Assembly (NCBI GenBank): GCA_016930895.1
Contig: JAFGFV010000276.1
Location: 1-11,814 of the forward strand
Length of the DNA stretch: 11,814 nucleotides
Direction: 5' to 3'
Source of the DNA: Spirochaetales bacterium
Lineage (GTDB): Bacteria; Spirochaetota; Spirochaetia; SZUA-6; DRHE01
Below the pieces are notes generated by a model. That model had not been told where the DNA came from and ran no database searches. It saw nothing but the letters and a program-made list of their open reading frames with translations. Positions 5,628 through 11,814 of this stretch are shown piece by piece. The translations under genes were made by a program, and so were the position numbers. Position 1 is the stretch's first letter; the number at the start of each line of letters is the position of its first letter.

Positions 5628-6277
5628 TGGCCACCTGTACAGTCTGCGGCCTGGAAGACAGAGCCACTTTGGCGCTGATCAACTCTCGCCTGAGAGCAGG
5701 GGACAGCCCCGGCAGTATCGCCAAGGATTTCGAGCATACGGGGATCACCCGGTTCAGCCTGATCCGGCACCGCGATGGCGAGCACCACCTCGAAGGGGCA
5801 CGCTCACTGCTCCCTGTCGACGAGGCACAAGCGCCCGTCGAGGGAGACGAACACCGGGGCGTCGCTGAGTCCGAGGGAATGGGGTTCGCCCAGGTGCTGG
5901 GTAAGCTGGAGAACACCCTATGCAGGGTGGAGGGCGTCCTTGAGAGGGCTATCAAGGAGGGTCATAGCAAGGGCTTCCATGAGGCCGTCAAGAGCCTCCT
6001 GGCGGTTGTTGACAGGGTGTCAGCGCTCAAGGGATGGGTGAACAGTGGGTCCTCGGCTCAGGTGCAGGTGCTGATCAGGAATGAGGTGCAAGGGATTGGG
6101 GATGACGTGATGGCGGTCATTCGAGAGTGCCCACGGTGCTGGCCCAGGTTGTCGAAGATCCTGGACCCTGAGGCCGTTGACGCAGAGTTCGAGGTCAGAA
6201 GTAATGAGCCATCGGCCTCGGCTGCCAGACCCCCCAGGCGTCGCACATCCGCACGCGAAATGGCTCAAAATGAGTGA
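5627..6277 (+). CDS. small-terminase-like protein (Cys-pair, HTH, helical C-terminus)
   Basis: A 216-residue protein beginning at ATG 5627, sharing one base with the upstream stop. The N-terminus has CTVCGLEDR, then a helix-turn-helix-like region (LINSRLRAGDSPGSIAKDFE, HTGITRFSLIRHRDGEH, with the RHR..EHH end common in small phage HTH proteins). A Pro/Glu linker follows, then a long helical region, LENTLCRVEGVLERAIKEG to VDRVSALKGWV, and later DDVMAVIRECPRCWPRLSKIL. The layout of an N-terminal HTH and C-terminal oligomerising helices fits small terminase subunits, which recognise DNA for packaging. The second CPRCW pair may bind metal with the first. No large terminase follows it here, which is unusual. 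A transcription regulator is the main alternative. Confidence 0.55.
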   Translation: MATCTVCGLEDRATLALINSRLRAGDSPGSIAKDFEHTGITRFSLIRHRDGEHHLEGARSLLPVDEAQAPVEGDEHRGVAESEGMGFAQVLGKLENTLCRVEGVLERAIKEGHSKGFHEAVKSLLAVVDRVSALKGWVNSGSSAQVQVLIRNEVQGIGDDVMAVIRECPRCWPRLSKILDPEAVDAEFEVRSNEPSASAARPPRRRTSAREMAQNE

Positions 6278-6515
6278 TCTCCGCACAACACTCGCACAAC
6301 GTGTGCGGGCCGAGAACGAGTTCCGGCGCAAGCACCCCGGGATGTTGAACGTCTTCGGTATGGTGCTCCCCCCACGTCTCTCGCGGGACAGGTGGGAGAA
6401 GGTAGCCGCGGAAGTGTCCGCCCGGGACGCTGCCCGGGACGCCGAGAGGAACAAGCCTCAGCCCCCTGAAGACCCCTGGGACAAGCTTGAAAGGCAACTA
6501 GAAGGCCAGGGTTGA
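6270..6515 (+). CDS. 81-aa charged protein, unknown function
   Basis: An 81-residue protein starting at ATG 6270 inside the end of the previous gene; the junction reads ATGAGTGA, an 8-bp overlap with no clear ribosome site, so translation depends on coupling. The sequence is mostly helical and charged: SDLRTTLAQRVRAENEFRRK, a short hydrophobic patch (MLNVFGMVLPPRL), then SRDRWEKVAAEVSARDAARD and DPWDKLERQLE. I do not recognise it. Its position after a terminase-like gene suggests an accessory packaging or head role. Confidence 0.6.
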   Translation: MSDLRTTLAQRVRAENEFRRKHPGMLNVFGMVLPPRLSRDRWEKVAAEVSARDAARDAERNKPQPPEDPWDKLERQLEGQG

Positions 6516-6520
6516 GACAT

Positions 6521-6542
6521 CTGGCATCACAACTGGCATCAC
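6521..6542. repeat. two exact CTGGCATCAC direct repeats
   Basis: Copies at 6521-6530 and 6533-6542 start 12 bp apart, in the gap just past the 81-aa gene. They match the repeat near the attachment remnant (1844-1881), including the 12-bp spacing. A shared DNA-binding protein is likely, identity unknown. Confidence 0.6.
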
Positions 6543-6617
6543 GACGGGTCTGCCACTGAGACCATGTCGTGCAAGTCTTGGCTTAGCAGAGACTTCGCCG
6601 AGACGTTCATTCCATGT

Positions 6618-6638
6618 CCCGAGCTTTCATAGCTCGGG
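6618..6638 (+). repeat. 8-bp hairpin abutting a ribosome binding site
   Basis: CCCGAGCT (6618-6625) and AGCTCGGG (6631-6638) form a perfect stem with a TTCAT loop. AGGAGG of the following gene begins at 6640, one base later, so the folded stem could affect ribosome access or mark an mRNA processing site. Confidence 0.6.
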
Positions 6639-6652
6639 CAGGAGGAAACCCT

Positions 6653-6841
6653 ATGCGCCTGAAGGGATCTGCTGAGGAGCTTGCAGTCATGACCATGTTC
6701 GTGACTGGCGTCAGCCCTGCGATGGCCAGGGAGATGATGACCCCCCCGCGACGTGCTGCCGCAGTGAGGACCTACTCGCGGATCGGGGCGAAACTCCTAC
6801 TGGAGATCGAGCTTCGGCGCGGTGATCGTCGAGCTGGCTGA
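6653..6841 (+). CDS. 62-aa basic protein, unknown function
   Basis: A 62-residue protein with AGGAGG (6640-6645), a 7-nt spacer and ATG at 6653. It is helical and Met-rich: SAEELAVMTMFVTGVSPAMA, REMMTPPRRAAAVRTYSRIG, AKLLLEIELRRGDRRAG. The middle (VTGVSPAMAREMMTPPRRAAAV) might be a small HTH-type segment but is too short to call. It is not coupled to the preceding gene: about 137 bp including two direct repeats and the hairpin separate them. The long non-coding region follows. I do not recognise a family. Confidence 0.5.
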   Translation: MRLKGSAEELAVMTMFVTGVSPAMAREMMTPPRRAAAVRTYSRIGAKLLLEIELRRGDRRAG

Positions 6842-6878
6842 CGTTTGGGTCCCATCTACCCGGGGGGTGTTCGGAGAA

Positions 6879-6917
6879 GGGAGGGGGGACTCGGGCGCGG
6901 GCCGGTATATATATAAA
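6879..6917 (+). repeat. putative G-quadruplex next to an alternating TA tract
   Basis: Four G-runs of at least three (6879-6881, 6883-6888, 6893-6895, 6899-6901) with loops of 1-4 nt fit the G-quadruplex pattern. TATATATATAAA follows at 6906-6917. The pairing of a G-rich block and a pure AT block is striking in this GC-rich DNA. Confidence 0.5.
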
Positions 6918-6962
6918 GGCTATCGGAAGAGGAAGTGCTACCGCGCTCAGGCTCCCGGGGGA

Positions 6963-6987
6963 CAAATGTAGAAACGTTCCACATTTG
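6963..6987. promoter_or_regulatory. 25-bp imperfect palindrome, operator-like
   Basis: CAAATGT (6963-6969) and ACATTTG (6981-6987) are perfect arms; inside them 9-11 and 15-17 of the 25 also pair. In total 10 of 12 symmetric pairs match around the central C. A dimeric regulator could bind here. Confidence 0.45.
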
Positions 6988-7014
6988 CAGGAGGCCTACC
7001 GTCCAGGCCGGGAA

Positions 7015-7066
7015 TTGTCTCGAATGAGACGAATACCTGGCTGGGCAGTTGTCTCAAATGAGACGA
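7015..7066. promoter_or_regulatory. twin 18-bp inverted-repeat sites TTGTCTCRAATGAGACGA
   Basis: Copies at 7015-7032 and 7049-7066 differ by one base. Each is GTCTC, a 4-bp spacer, GAGAC, with the same flanks. Start-to-start distance is 34 bp. Two near-identical palindromic sites in a non-coding gap strongly suggest operator or activator sites for a dimeric protein. Confidence 0.6.
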
Positions 7067-7137
7067 CTGAGCCCCATAACTGGACTGGCTACCTCGACGA
7101 CATCGGCTTGGCTCGCACGACCGCTGACGCACCTTGG

Positions 7138-7169
7138 GGGATTACTTCCCGTTTTGGGGAAGTATTCCC
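7138..7169 (+). repeat. 13-bp stem-loop with a GTTTTG loop
   Basis: The arm at 7138-7150 (ending ACTTCCC) pairs with 7157-7169 (beginning GGGAAGT) at 12 of 13 positions; the single mismatch is T-T. It is the longest stem in the non-coding region and has no U tract after it. Confidence 0.6.
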
Positions 7170-7240
7170 GTGATCGCCACCCGGTCATCCTGGTCGAAAG
7201 ATCAGGAAGTGACCCGGGCGCAGGACGGCGCCAGGCCCCC

Positions 7241-7360
7241 CCCTCCCCCTGTGGGAGGGCATCCCAAGGAATTAGGGATGTATCCCCAAAAATTAGGGAT
7301 GCCGAGCGACCACCCCCGGGGACTGTGCAAAACGCACACACCCCTCCCCTTGCGGGAGGG
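7241..7360 (+). repeat. duplicated CCCTCCC/GGGAGGG hairpins flanking 21-bp-spaced hairpins
   Basis: CCCTCCC and GGGAGGG form 7-bp stems with 5-nt loops at 7241-7259 and 7342-7360, each followed by CATC. Between them CATCCC/GGGATG (7260-7280) and ATCCC/GGGAT (7282-7300) form two hairpins with 9-nt loops that both end in AATTA, with GGGATG recurring exactly 21 bp apart. TGTGC-AAAAC-GCACA (7324-7338) is a further hairpin. The last hairpin ends 12 nt before the AAGGAG of the scaffold-like gene. Confidence 0.6.
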
Positions 7361-7385
7361 CATCACGTTCGCAAGGAGATCGAAC

Positions 7386-8189
7386 ATGCAAGACGACAAG
7401 ACGGGGCCTGATTCCACCACGCCAGTAGCCGAGCCTTCCCCGCCCCCCGGGGAGCGCACCTTCCCCAGGTGGATGGCTCAGTTGCCAGACGACCTCAAGG
7501 AGGACGAGTCCCTGGCCAGGTACGCCAACCTGGGCGAGTGGGCCGCCGCCCACCAGGAGCAGGCCACCCAGCTCCAGGCCGCGCAGGAGCAGCTCACCAC
7601 CCTCCAGGCCGCCGAGCAGACGCGTCAGGCAGCCGAGCAGGCCGCGGCAGCGAGTGCACCCCCCACGCCTCAAGACTTCGAGGGCCTGTCCTGGGCGCCT
7701 CCCGAGATCCCGCCGCAGCACGCGGACGCCCTGGTGCCCAAGGAGTGGCGTGGACCCCTGGCCCAGGCCTTCGCAGATGCCGGGGTGACACCCGATCAGG
7801 CACAGAAGCTCTTGGGGGTCATGAACGGCCTCCAGATCGAGCAGCTCCGGAAGATCCACGCTGCCGACCAGCTCAATCAGCGGAAGGCCCTCGACCAAAT
7901 CAAGCAGCACTACGGCAACGACTTCGAGGGGGCCATGGTCGAGTGCAACCGCGCCCGGAAGCTGTTCGCGAGTGACGAGCTTCGTAACCTGCTGAACCAG
8001 CGACAAGCCGACGGCTCGATGCTCGGTGACCACCCCGTCCTGATCCAGCACTTCGTCGACCTGTACAAGAGGATCGGCGAGGACTCGTTCAGCCCCGGTG
8101 AGACCGCCGGAGGCAAGCCCCCTGCCGACTCGCTGGAAGCCCTGTATCCCAATTCGCCCGAGCTGCATGGCACCGGGCGCAGACGCTGA
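7386..8189 (+). CDS. phage capsid scaffolding/assembly-like protein
   Basis: A 267-residue acidic protein. The start at 7386 has AAGGAG (7373-7378) with a 7-nt spacer; upstream extension to 7134 would run through the hairpins and is rejected. The N-terminus is Pro/Thr-rich and ends in LPDDLKEDESLARYANLGEW, a segment common in phage scaffolds. An Ala/Gln-rich coiled coil follows (residues about 58-97, HQEQATQLQAAQEQL, TRQAAEQAAAAS). The second half is helical: VPKEWRGPLAQAFADAGVTP, QIKQHYGNDFEGAMVECNRA, then LGDHPVLIQHFVDLYKRIGE and DSF. The order (coiled coil, YG.DFE helix, G.HP..I..F..L...I.ED) fits podovirus-type capsid assembly proteins, which guide shell assembly and then leave. A major capsid gene normally follows but does not here. 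Confidence in the class is fair. Confidence 0.62.
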   Translation: MQDDKTGPDSTTPVAEPSPPPGERTFPRWMAQLPDDLKEDESLARYANLGEWAAAHQEQATQLQAAQEQLTTLQAAEQTRQAAEQAAAASAPPTPQDFEGLSWAPPEIPPQHADALVPKEWRGPLAQAFADAGVTPDQAQKLLGVMNGLQIEQLRKIHAADQLNQRKALDQIKQHYGNDFEGAMVECNRARKLFASDELRNLLNQRQADGSMLGDHPVLIQHFVDLYKRIGEDSFSPGETAGGKPPADSLEALYPNSPELHGTGRRR

Positions 8190-8190
8190 T

Positions 8191-8249
8191 CCTGCAAAAC
8201 GCAGGAGGTCTCTTGCAAAACGCAGGAGGTCTCTTGCAAAACGCAAGAG
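8191..8249 (+). repeat. three 21-bp-spaced AAAAC-loop hairpins before a ribosome site
   Basis: TGCAAAACGCA starts at 8193, 8214 and 8235, exactly 21 bp apart. The first folds as CCTGC-AAAAC-GCAGG and the third as a perfect 7-bp stem CTCTTGC/GCAAGAG with the same loop; the middle one has one wobble pair. The repeat unit also carries AGGAGGT, a Shine-Dalgarno-like string. It starts right after the scaffold-like gene's stop, and the last stem ends 12 nt before AAAGGAGG of the next gene. The related hairpin at 7324-7338 sits before the previous gene. Confidence 0.7.
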
Positions 8250-8274
8250 GCTATCAACCACAAAGGAGGCCGAG

Positions 8275-8496
8275 ATGGCCAAACCCAAGACCGCAACCGA
8301 CCGGCGCATGTTCGCGCTGGCCGACGGAGCCCGCAAAGGCGGGTTCGAGACTGCCAAGGCCGGGGATGAGGCCCTGGCCAGCGAGATCCCCATGGCGTTC
8401 AGGGGTGACTGGGCTCCCCTGGCCGACCGCCAGAGCTACCGCAAGGAGCGCTTCGAGCCCGGGCAACCGGCGCATTTCGTGAGGATCAGCCCATGA
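8275..8496 (+). CDS. 73-aa phage protein, unknown function
   Basis: A 73-residue protein with AAAGGAGG (8262-8269), a 5-nt spacer and ATG at 8275. The longer open frame runs back through the 21-bp tandem repeats and would give an artificial Arg/Lys repeat, so the later start is preferred. It opens with MAKPKTATDRRMFALADGAR, then KGGFETAKAGDEALASEIPM, and ends in RKERFEPGQPAHFVRISP. There are no recognised domains; a small head decoration or completion protein is possible from its position. It overlaps the next gene by 4 bp (ATGA). Confidence 0.6.
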   Translation: MAKPKTATDRRMFALADGARKGGFETAKAGDEALASEIPMAFRGDWAPLADRQSYRKERFEPGQPAHFVRISP

Positions 8497-8651
8497 GCGA
8501 TCCAACCCCCATGATCCCCCCGGATCTCGACGAAGACCTTGCTTTTGGCGAGCGCCTGGGCAAGATGACCGAGGCCCAGCTTGACGCCGAGGAGCAGCGG
8601 CTCCGGGACCGGCTGGACAGATCCCTTCTATCGGAGGCCATGGATGAGTGA
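8493..8651 (+). CDS. 52-aa acidic helical protein, unknown function
   Basis: This 52-residue reading frame starts at ATG 8493 with GAGGA (8481-8485) and a 7-nt spacer, overlapping the previous stop by 4 bp. It is acidic and has one strong amphipathic helix (KMTEAQLDAEEQRLRDRLDR). It ends in an 8-bp overlap (ATGAGTGA) with the next gene, the same junction seen at 6270-6277. I do not recognise it; the overlaps on both sides and the ribosome site are the support for its being real. Confidence 0.55.
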   Translation: MSDPTPMIPPDLDEDLAFGERLGKMTEAQLDAEEQRLRDRLDRSLLSEAMDE

Positions 8652-9123
8652 CCTGGACACCTTCAAGAAGACCATCGCGGATCGCCGCGAGGAACCCGAG
8701 CTGGACTACGACACCAGCGACGAGGACGAGCTGAGGGCCCTGTACCCCAGCCTGTCCAACCTCCCGTATCGGAACACCAAGGCCAGCCGAGAGGCTGCCC
8801 CCACCGAGCTGCGGGAGTCCCAGCAGCAGGTCAACAAGGACGGCGCGGAGTACGCCAGCGACGCACAGTACCCGATCCTCCAGTTGGCCCGCGACTACTT
8901 CCAGGAGCAGCTCGATGCCCTGGACGTCCCGGCCCGCATCAAGCACCGACTGGTCGACGACTTCAAGCGAGCTGTCGAGCAACACCCCTCGAAGATCGAG
9001 CTGGCCCGAACCTACCGCGAGGTGGTCAACCGGGTGCTCGGCGGAGTGGGCGCGATGCAGCGGGCCGAGGACCGCCGCGAAGAGCTGGCGAGCCTGTACC
9101 CCTCGATGAGGGGCATATTCTGA
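8644..9123 (+). CDS. 159-aa acidic phage protein, unknown function
   Basis: A 159-residue protein starting at ATG 8644 (GGAGG at 8633-8637, 6-nt spacer), overlapping the previous gene by 8 bp. Residues 1-40 are acidic (REEPELDYDTSDEDELRALY). The remainder is helical, with AQYPILQLARDYFQEQLDAL, KHRLVDDFKRAVEQH, and a C-terminal AEDRREELASLYPSMRGIF. It repeats a LYPS motif near both ends (ALYPSLSN and SLYPSMRG), which may be a binding motif. I do not recognise a family. It is the last intact phage-type gene before the break. Confidence 0.62.
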   Translation: MSDLDTFKKTIADRREEPELDYDTSDEDELRALYPSLSNLPYRNTKASREAAPTELRESQQQVNKDGAEYASDAQYPILQLARDYFQEQLDALDVPARIKHRLVDDFKRAVEQHPSKIELARTYREVVNRVLGGVGAMQRAEDRREELASLYPSMRGIF

Positions 9124-9314
9124 GCGAATAGAGGGTCCATATGAATCTCCGGTTCGGCGGCGGCGCCCTGCGCCGTCCGCGGCAACCGGGTTCTATCGCA
9201 CAGCACGGAGCACTCCTGGCTCAAAGGATCGGGCGAGTAGGCCCGCGCCTTCTCCAGCGAGGCAAGGACCTTGGCGTCGTCCACCCGCGCATACACCGCG
9301 CGATCGCAGCCCTT
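9124..9314. other. junction between phage module and helicase gene; possible truncated gene start
   Basis: A ribosome site (GAGGG, 9131-9135) and ATG at 9141 seem to begin another phage gene (MNLRFGGGALRRP). Its plus-strand frame then runs on only as the antisense of the helicase, so the true gene is probably cut within roughly the first 20-50 codons. On the minus strand, 9296-9180 reads YARVDDAKVLASLEKARAYS and on, in the same frame as the helicase just past its stop. That may be a remnant of another gene. No terminator or repeat that would mark an exact breakpoint is seen. Confidence 0.45.

Positions 9315-11814
<2,500 letters not shown>

Larger units (their letters stand above)
6842..7385. 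other. 544-bp non-coding region dense in palindromes and hairpins
   Basis: No convincing gene is found. In order it holds a G-rich run with an alternating TA stretch, a 25-bp imperfect palindrome, twin 18-bp inverted-repeat sites, a 13-bp hairpin, two CCCTCCC/GGGAGGG hairpins flanking a pair of 21-bp-spaced hairpins, and an AAAAC-loop hairpin. This lies where a phage would normally have large terminase and portal genes. Possible roles include the late-gene control region, a packaging site or a structured RNA. Confidence 0.65.

Noticed and set aside
7024..7173. 49-codon frame within the non-coding block
   Set aside because: The nearest AGGAGG is 29 nt upstream, the frame runs through both palindromic sites and the 13-bp hairpin, and third-position composition is not gene-like.
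7241..7360. CRISPR array
   Set aside because: Repeats are self-complementary hairpins of differing types without equal spacers, and no cas gene is present.
7293..8393. 366-codon minus-strand frame
   Set aside because: Antisense of the scaffold-like gene and its hairpins; Leu/Gly-rich sequence typical of a GC-rich shadow.

Overview
The window is GC-rich bacterial DNA with strong AGGAGG-type ribosome binding sites and tightly overlapping genes. It looks like the left junction of an integrated mobile element in a chromosome. The phylum cannot be read from this sequence. The tRNA remnant has no encoded CCA.

Layout. (1) Positions 1-1693 are host DNA: the 3' part of a glycerol-1-phosphate dehydrogenase gene, a convergent 53-codon gene for a tiny Gly/Asn-rich beta-type protein, and a terminator-like hairpin. 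(2) Positions 1694-1740 hold the 3' half of a tRNA-Gly(TCC) gene on the minus strand whose 5' half does not follow. That is what remains at one end after integration into a tRNA gene. (3) Positions 1741-9123 form a compact phage-type module. It has a leftward small HTH repressor with a near-consensus promoter, a divergent early gene, a winged-helix replication protein with exactly 23-bp-spaced iterons inside its own gene (a probable origin), a chain of overlapping small genes ending in a possible small-terminase-like protein, a 544-bp non-coding stretch dense in palindromes and hairpins, and then a scaffold-like protein with three small followers. (4) At about 9124-9314 the phage module breaks off. 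(5) On the minus strand from the right edge to 9315 lies a large GIY-YIG-superfamily plus DEAD/DEAH helicase protein, probably a restriction or defence enzyme, with only its extreme N-terminus outside the window.

Working together: the repressor/operator region would set silent or active state, the early gene and replication protein would start replication at the internal iterons, and the later genes would act on packaging or capsid assembly. No integrase, large terminase, portal, major capsid or tail gene is visible. With the tRNA attachment remnant, a repressor lacking a cleavage domain, a self-contained replicon, packaging/scaffold-type genes and a defence gene, the module fits either a decayed prophage or a phage satellite (PICI-like). 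The satellite reading is an inference and needs the right-hand end of the element.
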